From Cyclostephanos tholiformis (taxonomy: Eukaryota; Bacillariophyta; Thalassiosirophyceae; Thalassiosirales; Thalassiosiraceae), in the NCBI GenBank assembly GCA_036939975.1, contig JALLPB010000206.1:1-20328 (forward strand): a stretch of DNA of 20,328 nucleotides, in the 5' to 3' direction. The notes below the pieces were generated by a model that saw nothing but the letters and a program-made list of their open reading frames with translations, ran no database searches and had not been told where the DNA came from. This document shows positions 9,360-16,889 of the stretch, piece after piece (positions within the stretch are counted from its first letter, which is position 1; the number at the start of each line of letters is the position of its first letter). The position numbers and the translations under genes are program-made.

Positions 9360-11720
9360 ATGAAGCGAGGGCGCGGGACGTCGTTCGCCGTCGGCGTCCT
9401 CCTCCTCCCACCCCCCATCCTCCTCCTACCACTACTACTACTACTACTACCACCACTCCTCGGCCGCGTCGTCGTCGCATGGTGCTTCTGCCGCGGCCTC
9501 GACCTACCCATCTCGATCCACGGGGGACCCATGCGGAATGCGCCGCCTCATCGAGGTGGTCGTCGTGCTCCCACGCTGCCACCACCACCACCGTCATCTC
9601 CTCCCCGATCGACGGAGACGACGACGACGAGGATTACTCGATCGTCGCATTCGACGTCGAGGCCGATCGACGACATCGACGACGACGACGACGAGATCGA
9701 CGGAGTGGACGGCGACGATTGGAGGGAATTCCGAGCCCGACTCGTGCGTTCCGAGGGAAACGTCGCCGCGATCGGGGTGGGACGACGTGTGGACGACGAC
9801 GATTGCGACTACGACGATTACGGTGGGACGACGACATGGACGACGGGAGGGGTGGAACGCATCGCGAACGACGACGGGACATCATTCGCGACGATGACAT
9901 CATCATCGTCGTCGTCATCATCGCGACGGGATGGACGGTACGCGTACGAGACCGGCGACCTAATCGAGCGCGGCTCCCTGATCGTTTCGGTGCCATCCTC
10001 GGACGCGTTCCTCGACGACGTCGACTCGTTGAACGGTCAGTGCTATCGCAAGTCGATCGTGCTCGTGTTGCACGTCGGATCGGATTACATCCATGGCATC
10101 GTGCTGAATCGACCAACGGCCATATGCGTCGGGGAAAGCTACGGGGCCGGGGCGGGGATGGACGTGCGACTCGTACGACCTGGTTTTGGGGAATCGTACT
10201 ACGAGGACGAGCTCGGTAGGTGCCCGGGGGACGACTGCGAGTTGATTATCGGGGGGGGAATGATGGTGGGGGGAGGGGGAAGAACGACGACGACGGGGAG
10301 GTGGAAGGTATGGTTCGGGGGGGAGGTCGGGGGTCCATTTTCCGATAATCCGCGCGTCGTTTGCCTGCATTCGCTCTCGACGGATGCGGCGAGTGACGTC
10401 TCCGATCCCGTATTGCCTGGAATATCATTGACGAACTTCGAGTCCGCCCGATCGTTGGTACGGTCGGGAAACGCGGACCCGTCAGATTTCTGGCTATTCT
10501 GTGGCATATGCGGATGGGAAACGTCCGCGTTCTACGGGGAGATGCACGAGGAGGGGCTTTGGCACGCCGTATCCGCCGATGGGGGCACGATACTCGAGGA
10601 GCTGAACATGCTGCGTTGCGAGGAGGAGGACGAGGACATGGCATCGGCGAATTGCGACGTCGATCGCGATCCTAGGAACGCCGGACTGCACACGTGGGAG
10701 ATGATGATGGAGAAGATCGGTCGCGCGGAAGAGGCGCGCAGTACCGAGGACTCGTTCGGTGATCTTATGCTGCGGGAATGGGCCACGGAGACGCTGTCGT
10801 TCTCGGTCGAGGGGGAGGAGCGGCGGTCGAGCATGATAATTGAACCGTTCCCGGATCCCCTGTTCGATGAGGAGGGCGAGGGGTTAGGGGATGACTTTGA
10901 CCTCTCGATTTACGATCCGGCGTCGGCCATGTCGACTGATGACGTCGCATCAAAGTCGTCGCGTAAAAGCGCGGGTATGGCGGGGGTGATGGTCAGGGCG
11001 TCGTCGACGAGGCGATCGCCGTACATGCTGTCGGATCAAGGGTATCACAAATCGTTGATAATTATATTACATGACGGCGACGATTACGTTGAGGGCGTGA
11101 TCTTGAACCACGTCACGGCGAGATCTCTCCGATTGGATCTGGACGACCGAACAGTGCACCTGCCCATTAGATATGGTGGTCCTGCATATTATTTTGTTGA
11201 TGAAGAAGCAAGCGGTGATGGCGACGATAATGATACAATCCCAACCATTTACCTCCATGCGACCGAGACGTTACGAGACGCTGGGGTTGGTGTCTCCATT
11301 GGGAAAAGCAGGATATTCAAGTGCACCAAGGAGGAGGTTGTGAAGGCACTCAAATCGGGACTTGGCACAATAGACGACTTTATGGTCGTGCAGGGCGCTT
11401 CAATATGGACCAAGAAGGGTGAGCATACGGGCATCCTCGGAGACATCGAAGTGGGCTACTTTGAACTTGTTCCCAGGCCGAAGGTCAGAGAGATTTGGGA
11501 CGTGTTGCAACGACAGGATCTGTTATCGGCGGAAAGTCTAGCGTCGAACGTATTCTTGAGTCAATTTGCTTGGAACGTGGCCGGAAGAATTGCAGATGAA
11601 AATGTCAGTGCTGAGATGCCCGAAAAGGACCGGTTAACAGTCTTTGGCACCGATGTTGATGTTGACACGCTAGCCAACGAAGCTGCTGTGCGATGGATGA
11701 AAGTCAATCTTCTCGGTTAG
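9360..11720 (+). CDS. Tandem UPF0301 (AlgH/YqgE, DUF179) protein, probably plastid-targeted
   Basis: Single exon, 786 aa. It starts with a long Leu/Pro hydrophobic segment (about 10-40) ending VVVA, followed by WCF and a Ser/Thr/Arg/Pro-rich, acid-poor stretch (41-100). That is the bipartite signal-plus-transit layout of diatom plastid preproteins, where an aromatic residue follows the signal cleavage. Then come an acidic and poly-Ser linker and two UPF0301-type domains. The first (about 205-405) shows GSLIVSVP, KSIVLVLHVG, HGIVLNRPT, WFGGEVGG, LHSL and FWLFCGICGWE. The second (about 548-712) shows GYHKSLIIILHDG, EGVILNH, IRYGGPAY and DDFMVVQGASIW. The domains are separated by an acidic spacer. 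The family is widespread in bacteria and algal/plant plastids and its biochemical role is unsettled. The copies are divergent, so this is an old duplication. The first domain has its loops stretched by Gly and Asp runs. Confidence 0.88.
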   Translation: MKRGRGTSFAVGVLLLPPPILLLPLLLLLLPPLLGRVVVAWCFCRGLDLPISIHGGPMRNAPPHRGGRRAPTLPPPPPSSPPRSTETTTTRITRSSHSTSRPIDDIDDDDDEIDGVDGDDWREFRARLVRSEGNVAAIGVGRRVDDDDCDYDDYGGTTTWTTGGVERIANDDGTSFATMTSSSSSSSSRRDGRYAYETGDLIERGSLIVSVPSSDAFLDDVDSLNGQCYRKSIVLVLHVGSDYIHGIVLNRPTAICVGESYGAGAGMDVRLVRPGFGESYYEDELGRCPGDDCELIIGGGMMVGGGGRTTTTGRWKVWFGGEVGGPFSDNPRVVCLHSLSTDAASDVSDPVLPGISLTNFESARSLVRSGNADPSDFWLFCGICGWETSAFYGEMHEEGLWHAVSADGGTILEELNMLRCEEEDEDMASANCDVDRDPRNAGLHTWEMMMEKIGRAEEARSTEDSFGDLMLREWATETLSFSVEGEERRSSMIIEPFPDPLFDEEGEGLGDDFDLSIYDPASAMSTDDVASKSSRKSAGMAGVMVRASSTRRSPYMLSDQGYHKSLIIILHDGDDYVEGVILNHVTARSLRLDLDDRTVHLPIRYGGPAYYFVDEEASGDGDDNDTIPTIYLHATETLRDAGVGVSIGKSRIFKCTKEEVVKALKSGLGTIDDFMVVQGASIWTKKGEHTGILGDIEVGYFELVPRPKVREIWDVLQRQDLLSAESLASNVFLSQFAWNVAGRIADENVSAEMPEKDRLTVFGTDVDVDTLANEAAVRWMKVNLLG

Positions 11721-11867
11721 CGGTAGTATTTGTTCTGGTTTCACGGTGTCTGGGCCAATTGCTAAATTGATGTGGTCAATTACGATCGATGGAGGCTTTA
11801 ATGGACAATGTTGACTATCATATCGGTTACAGAGATATGGAAATAGCAGTGTCACGAATGCCGGGAA

Positions 11868-12540
11868 CTATGGCGTGGAAAATGTTGATTTAATTCTTTC
11901 TGGCTCTACACCTGATGACAAATCTTTTTTTTCTGCAAGCACCCCCCTCCAGAAACCGCATTGTGTTCTTCTGTTGCTCTCTATACGGACTGAAGTCAGT
12001 TCATTTCTATCCCTGACATTCAAGCAATAACATCCTATGCAAACTTGTTGCTGTACTGAATTTCTCAATCTCCTTGACAAACACGAGTATACTCTTTTTT
12101 CCAAAACGATCATTCACGACCGGATGTCCCAGCTTACACAGAACATACGATATGACATTTGCTAGACGCCCATTATCAAAGCTTGATTTCACTGTCAGTG
12201 TTGATACTTGCTGCTGATTTTCGAATTGAAGCGAGACATGACGTTTGATAAGTAGCGCTACCGTGAGATCGAATTTTGTGCTTGATGTAGCTAATGAGAT
12301 GTCGTCCTTATAATGAACGCCATCTTCACTTTACTCTTGTTGCAGTTTCCACTGGCGTAGGCCTTTCGGAACTTCGATATACACCACTCTTTTCCAAGCT
12401 TCTGGGGGTTTCCATGGACAAGAACATTGGAGGTGTACATAACTCGGAAAAGTGTAATCTTGATCTAATTAAAGATGTTCTTGGTCTAAAGGCAAATTTA
12501 GAACAGGTCTGAAATAGAACGCATTACATTGTTCTAGATG
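11868..12540 (-). pseudogene. Decayed coding sequence resembling the C-terminal part of an RluA-type pseudouridine synthase
   Basis: No intact ORF, but the minus strand reads like protein over about 650 nt when interruptions are ignored. One frame from about 12510 to 12060 carries two in-frame TAA codons (12471-12469 and 12333-12331). It contains a well-structured piece, NGRLANVISYVLCKLGHPVV followed by NDRFGKK (around 12095-12170), which resembles the G-R-x-HQIR ... GHPIVGD-YG region of RluA-family pseudouridine synthases; the HQIR part is not conserved. Near 12056 the protein-like signal moves to another frame (VCIGCYCLNVRDRNE and onward) and ends at a stop at 11870. The upstream catalytic HRLD motif is not seen. 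No GT-AG intron of usual size removes the interruptions. Reading it as a pseudogene is inference, and the family call is tentative. Confidence 0.4.
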
Positions 12541-12973
12541 AGAAAATGGTTTAAAAAATGAAAGCATTTTTTACTCGCCTTCATTTCCCTCCCCCATTGA
12601 TGCCATTGCAATGGTGGATGCGGACAACCCCCCCCCCCTTTGCTGGTTGGAGCAAATTTAGATGTGATGAGGATCTCCCCCCCATCCCCATGAGGGAGAA
12701 GAATCCAAGCGCAATGAACCCCCCTATTGTCATCAACTATTCTGGTCCTTATGCAGACCCATTCAACCCAAACCAGATATATCAAGAGCACCCATTTGAT
12801 TGTTGTGTTGATGTTTTGGAGGTGGAGGGGGGGGAAGACAAAAAGCCCCCAGGCCTTTCTTATGAGCAAAAGAATGAAATTTGTCCGAGGCATTGGAATC
12901 ATGGCATTTTCAGGTAATGCAAAAGTATGTCAATAGGAAAAGCATCACGTCTGGTATATCTAAAGATTTAAAG

Positions 12974-13076
12974 TGTGTCGTTGTTGTTGTCATCATTGTC
13001 ATTGTCATCATTGCCATTGTCATCATCGTCGGTGTCATCAGTGTCCATCATTGATCAGTGTCCATCATTGGTGTGT
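12974..13076 (+). repeat. Degenerate (GTCATCATT)-type microsatellite
   Basis: About 100 bp of imperfect GTTGTT, GTCATC and ATTGTCATC units, ending with two copies of CAGTGTCCATCATTG (near 13039 and 13056). It lies in non-coding DNA and no function is suggested. Confidence 0.85.
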
Positions 13077-13164
13077 ACCGTAAATAAATTAGAGTAGATC
13101 AGGTATGTACAACTGACCCTTTCTCATCTTTAGTATTAGGTAGCTGGCAGAATTTGCAGTAAAA

Positions 13165-13184
13165 ACATACATACATACATACAT
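13165..13184 (+). repeat. (ACAT)5 microsatellite
   Basis: Five perfect tandem ACAT units in AT-rich intergenic DNA. Confidence 0.95.
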
Positions 13185-13809
13185 AAAAGAAGATACACAA
13201 CATGATTCAATATTAATGGAAACAAAAAAAAATCCTTCCTCGTACCTTTACTTATAGGAAAAGAGATTGGTAGGACTCTTTGTAAGGACACAAAAAAATC
13301 CCTTTGTCGTAACTTTTACTAGAAGGCTTGCGGAAGAATTACACCTCTTTGAATCCATAGTCTGCTGAGCTTTCCCCCCTTTTTTTAAATCCACCCCTCC
13401 AAAAATATCCAATGTACCTATTCATACAAGACACTTTGTTAGTCAGTTTTGCAGCCCTTATTGGCTTGTATTACTGTAAAAACAGAAGGAGCAAAACTGC
13501 TAAGTACATGTTGGTTGTGACCTTCCCAATCACAAATGGGTTTGCAGACATTTCATCACCTACCTTTGATGGCATCCATACGAGAAACTGCTGCATATTA
13601 CAAAAGGTGAATCCGGATGTCTATAATGCAATGAACAATGCAAAGGAGAAATTTTGCAATGGCAACCAAGATAATGAGAACGTTAAGTAGTGCAATCCAA
13701 ACATTGCTGAAAGCAGCACCAGCACCAGTTTAGTGAAGAACTGGATGCCAATTCAAATGGCGCCTGGGCGCCACACTACCATCATCTCATTTTGTGAGCT
13801 GCAGCACAC

Positions 13810-13928
13810 AAGTTGTTCTAGTTCAGAACAACATTACACTTGTTCTGGAAAAAACATATAAAACTCAATGAAACTTAAATGTGAATTTGTGATGCAATCT
13901 AGAACAGTTAGAACAACTAGAACAACTT
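13810..13928. repeat. Inverted-repeat cluster of GTTCTAG / CTAGAAC motifs
   Basis: A 13-bp perfect inverted repeat, AAGTTGTTCTAGT (13810-13822) against ACTAGAACAACTT (13916-13928), encloses about 93 bp. Inside the left arm is a second perfect hairpin, TTGTTCT-AGTTC-AGAACAA. Further AGAAC copies occur at 13901 and 13910. A 10-mer TGTTCTAGAT at 12530-12539 recurs inverted at 13897-13906. The set looks like a small foldback or MITE-like element, or the ends of a degraded larger one. No clear target-site duplication was found by eye. Confidence 0.5.
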
Positions 13929-13999
13929 TACATTGGACCCAAAAAAAGGGTAAACCCATAACTCTCAGCAAGTGCACAAAATTTTCATCGATCTTTGAC

Positions 14000-14710
14000 G
14001 GAAATGCCAACAGATGCATAGACCCTCACAACCTGTGTCCAATTTAGAAAAAGGATGGCAAAAAGATATCCTCATACCATGGTTGCATTCTGCGTACTTC
14101 TTTACGATCATTTTTAAGTTGGTTTGTGAGAATGAGCCAACAAATCGGATTCAGACAGGGTTAAATACAATTGCAATGTTTGTATTATTTGATGTGACCT
14201 CCTTCACATATCTAACACCGGTAGTTGCAGACTCTGTTTTCTCCCCATTCTCTGAATGATCAAAATCTTTATTAACGAGACTACATCATTCTCCCAAATT
14301 ATTCGACTCGAATCAAAAGCATGTGATAGCTTTGTCATAGATACCTGCAAGAACCGAACCATTTCAGTCACTTCATAGTTGAACATTGAGATAGCAATCT
14401 GTGCTGAGTGCAGCTGTCAAATACGAGACAGCCATTCAGAGTCGATGTACTGATTGATTCTTACTTTTGAGTCAAGTGTAGAGTCCACCGGAGCCTTACT
14501 TAGGATGATTGCATCCTCAATTTTTGGCAGCGTGGACAGAGAGGTCACATGAGATTGGTCTTTGCTCTCCTTCATTAGATCTAACTGATAATGTTGAGTC
14601 TGTTCATTGTTAATGCTCCTCTTCATCTTTGCATCCATCGAAACGTTCGGAAGACCGGCAGCATCAAAATGAGCAATCCTCAAACTTTCACCTGCAATCA
14701 TCGCATGCAT
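14000..14710 (-). other. Coding-like minus-strand sequence, unidentified and interrupted
   Basis: A 97-codon frame (14710-14417, starting MHAMIAGESLRIAHFDAAGL) has an ordinary residue mix. It ends at TGA, but the same frame stays open afterwards for about 70 codons down to 14204. A 51-nt GTAAGA...GACAG segment spanning the TGA would, if spliced, remove the stop and keep frame. A donor-like CAG|GTATCT follows near 14345. Further down, another frame reads NGEKTESATTGVRYVKEV and then meets a TGA near 14157. The plus strand of the same stretch is also partly open (14014-14259), so even the strand is uncertain. No family is recognised. It lies directly downstream of the BMT5-like remnant, on the same strand, and may be part of the same decayed gene. 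Confidence 0.3.
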
Positions 14711-14750
14711 TTTCTTTCCTGTTCAATTAAGTCTCCTCTCATTCTATCAA

Positions 14751-14822
14751 ATTGCTCTGATCAACATCTATGTCCCTCACACTTCCATTGCTCTGATCAA
14801 CATCTATGTCCCTCACACTTCC
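14751..14822 (-). repeat. Two perfect 36-bp tandem repeats
   Basis: The 36-bp unit beginning ATTGCTCTGATCAACATCTA (plus strand) occurs twice, back to back and identical. On the minus strand, in the frame of the BMT5-like remnant just upstream, it reads as the 12-residue unit GSVRDIDVDQSN twice, followed by LIE and a stop. The unit length is a multiple of three and both copies are stop-free, which fits an origin as coding sequence at the protein's C-terminus. The TGA at 14831-14829 separates it from the preceding frame. Confidence 0.9.
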
Positions 14823-14828
14823 ATCAAA

Positions 14829-15430
14829 TCATCCACCTTCTGTCCTCTGATGTCTGTATCTGTAGCCCGAGGGAGCCGTTGTGACATTTTCTTTCAAGGG
14901 ATAGTGAGGACAAATGTCCAACAATTTGTGAACAGCGCCATCATCGAAGATCCACCCATCAATCGGATGTGCGGTATTTTCCTCGGGAATGCACCGTTGT
15001 CCATTAATTTAAGCATCGGAAATCAAGTTCCACATAATCGGTTGATTCCCGCTCAGGCATATGTGTATTTGTCTGCCGGATTTCAGGAGCATTTTCGCCG
15101 AGGTGAAGCAATGGGCCAGTAAAGCATAGTGCCACTTGGCATGTCGACGCTCTGACTCCACAAGCATTCCATTCTCCAAGTGTGGCAGATTGAACAACAC
15201 GATGTCTCCATCGTCATGAGCTGATAGTATCGATTTAGTCGCATCGGCACGATATATAATACTTTCGCTCCAGGTACCTTGGAATTCCTTGGAGGTTTCC
15301 ACGGCGCTCGCATAAGTTCGACACAACTCGGCAAGACAAGCGTCGATGCAGTGACGCTGATGAAAAGGATAGATCTCCATCGCTGACAGTGTGTGGATGC
15401 AATCCAAGTGGGTGTGTCGTGCGAGCGGAG
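14829..15430 (-). pseudogene. BMT5-like 25S rRNA uridine-N3 methyltransferase remnant (DUF2431 fold), disrupted
   Basis: Three family motifs lie in the right order on the minus strand, but not in one open frame. DGDLSFS, the SAM-binding motif, is at 15381-15361. A neighbouring frame from about 15350 then carries AELCRTYASA, RADAT, DIVLFNLPH (compare family FNFPH) and AKMLLKSGRQIHICLSGNQP, ending ...MWNLISDA at a TAA (15011-15009). The same frame then continues for 59 codons to the C-terminal motif SGYRYRH and a TGA (14831-14829). So there is one frameshift near 15350 and at least one internal stop. The gaps are too small for introns. The longest ATG-started piece, 15380-15009, gives 123 aa and lacks the SAM motif. 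Intact BMT5-like enzymes methylate a uridine of large-subunit rRNA in the nucleolus; this copy should be non-functional unless the sequence contains errors. Confidence 0.7.
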
Positions 15431-15587
15431 TGCCAAGAGGCTTTCCCGCCAAGATCAATTCACCCCTTCCTTTCTTCCCGCGGTCACCACACAAAACACA
15501 AAATAAAAATATCCCATCCACCCCACCTCCTGCCCCTAGGCCCCTATACCCTGCCCCCCCCTCCACTCCCCGTCCCACCGCCACACG

Positions 15588-16493
15588 ATGCCGTCATCTT
15601 ATTCCACGGCCACCACCGTCGCCGCCATCGCGGTGGGGTGTTCCCTCCTCGCCTACGGGTCCTCTCGCCTCTCGAGGTCGATGTCGTCGTCGTCGACACG
15701 ACCGAAAACGGACCTCGCAGACCTCGACGACGTCGACGATGACGACGTAGAGGATTTCATCGCCCCTGACGACGTCGTGACCGTCTTTGACAAGCTCTTC
15801 ATGACGATGCAGCAGGTAATTATGCAGCTCTCGCAGCAGGTACAGCAGATACAGATGTCGGGGCAGGTCATACCCGAGAGGCAGCTTCGACAGCTCCTCA
15901 AGGCGGAGTTTGAGCGGGCGCTTATCGCGTGTCAGGACAAGGTGTTCGAGGATAACAACGTCGACGCCGATTGCCTCGAGGAGGCGACATGGGAGTTCAT
16001 GGAAAGGCCGGAGCAATATCCCAAGGTCAAGCGGGCGGTGGAAAGGTTCCAGAAGTTATACGAGAGCATAAGCGGGGAGGACGTTGTGGGATGGACGCCC
16101 CGCAGCGATAGGACGGGTGGCGGCGGGTCCGACGAGGTCGGCTACCCCTCCTCGGCCGTTGCCAGGAAAGATTTGACTCCCGTGGAACTGATGACGGCGG
16201 CGACTTTGTATTTCGATGCGATCACGAAAAGCATGATAGAGCTCTCCGATGCCTGGAAGGCGGCGGGGAGGGATTTCAAGGATCCCGGTGTTGTGACGCA
16301 ATTCCAACTGGAGGCGTCCACGGACGCGAACGAGGCCGGGGAGGAGAAGCTAGAAAGCGAGATGGGTATCACCATGAGCGACTTCCGGTCGGCCATCGAT
16401 AGGCATTCGAGGATCCCGTCCGTGGGGCAGACGCTGGGGATGCTCCAGATGAAGCAGCAGCAGGAGCTGATAGCCGCGGGTGTGCCGATGTAA
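15588..16493 (+). CDS. Protein of unknown function with N-terminal membrane segment
   Basis: Single exon, 301 aa. Residues about 7-24 form a short Ala/Val/Leu hydrophobic segment flanked by Ser, then a Ser/Arg stretch, then an acidic Asp-rich patch (42-56). This fits a signal anchor or organelle presequence; no clear aromatic cleavage motif is seen. The body (60-150) is helical and Gln/Met-rich (MQQVIMQLSQQVQQIQM). A Gly/Ser-rich gap (about 165-185) separates it from a second helical part (190-301) ending KQQQELIAAGVPM. No enzymatic motif is visible and I do not recognise the family. Codon use matches the neighbouring intact genes, with strong GC-ending preference. The ATG lies only about 160 bp from the 5' end of the BMT5-like remnant on the other strand, and a C-rich tract (15524-15578) precedes it. 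Gene call is strong; function is unknown. Confidence 0.85.
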   Translation: MPSSYSTATTVAAIAVGCSLLAYGSSRLSRSMSSSSTRPKTDLADLDDVDDDDVEDFIAPDDVVTVFDKLFMTMQQVIMQLSQQVQQIQMSGQVIPERQLRQLLKAEFERALIACQDKVFEDNNVDADCLEEATWEFMERPEQYPKVKRAVERFQKLYESISGEDVVGWTPRSDRTGGGGSDEVGYPSSAVARKDLTPVELMTAATLYFDAITKSMIELSDAWKAAGRDFKDPGVVTQFQLEASTDANEAGEEKLESEMGITMSDFRSAIDRHSRIPSVGQTLGMLQMKQQQELIAAGVPM

Positions 16494-16889
16494 TAATTTC
16501 TATAATTTTCACGTTGTGCATGGTAATTTGGGTTCGATACAACTAAAGAATGTGCAGTCCAAGCAGGTGCTGTTCAATCTCGCGTGTATGAGGTGTTCCA
16601 TACAAAAACTCAAAATAGTTCAATAATTTACATCAGAAAATTTTTTGTCTTGCCTGTAATTTTTTACTCCTCCCTTTTTGACATATCGTACCTACTTTGC
16701 GTGTGTAGCACCTAGGTCGCTTTCTCATCTCTCTCAAGGAAAGAAGTTTCTCGTTCCTCGCTCCTCTCGCTCCTCGCTCCTCTTTCCCGCCAATAAAAAA
16801 GCAATAGAAGCACAAAAAAATTTTCGAGGTCCTCATCCTGGCATTCGACCAACATGAGGAAGTATCAGAAATAATATTACCTACTCGCC
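16494..16889. other. Intergenic promoter region with pyrimidine-rich minisatellite
   Basis: 396 bp between two same-strand genes. It holds a pyrimidine repeat of TCGCTCCTC-like units (about 16751-16790) and AT-rich DNA on both sides. It presumably contains the promoter of the USP8_dimer gene. A 119-codon minus-strand frame across it looks like a by-product of the repeat. No RNA gene is seen. Confidence 0.5.

Larger units (their letters stand above)
12541..13990. other. AT-rich region without a recognisable gene; repeats and homopolymer runs
   Basis: About 1.45 kb with only short frames. A 119-codon plus-strand frame (12558-12917) has an ordinary residue mix (WWMRTTPPPFAGW, PYADPFNPNQIY) and ends beside a possible donor (TTTTCAG|GTAATG). 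A 92-codon frame (13412-13690) stays readable past its TAG. Neither matches a family I know, and both may be relics of a mobile element. Also present are C and G homopolymers (about 12627-12640, 12825-12835), microsatellites, a hairpin TGGCGCC-TG-GGCGCCA (13758-13773) and a cluster of GTTCTAG/CTAGAAC motifs. Confidence 0.4.

Noticed and set aside
9479..10219. 246-codon plus-strand frame overlapping the UPF0301 gene
   Set aside because: It is an arginine-rich out-of-frame reading of GAC/CGA repeats; the UPF0301 motifs lie in the other frame.
12558..12917. 119-codon plus-strand frame as a real gene
   Set aside because: It overlaps C and G homopolymers, has no recognisable motif and no conserved neighbour. 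It is kept only as a possible relic within the intergenic entry.
14829..14831. Selenocysteine at the TGA after the BMT5-like C-terminal motif
   Set aside because: The family has no selenocysteine position there, no SECIS-like hairpin was evident, and the same gene is also broken by a TAA and a frameshift.
11868..15430. Stop-codon reassignment or programmed readthrough as the explanation for internal stops
   Set aside because: The intact genes of the window end at TAA, TGA and TAG, so all three are used as stops. Frame changes accompany the stops, which fits gene decay better.
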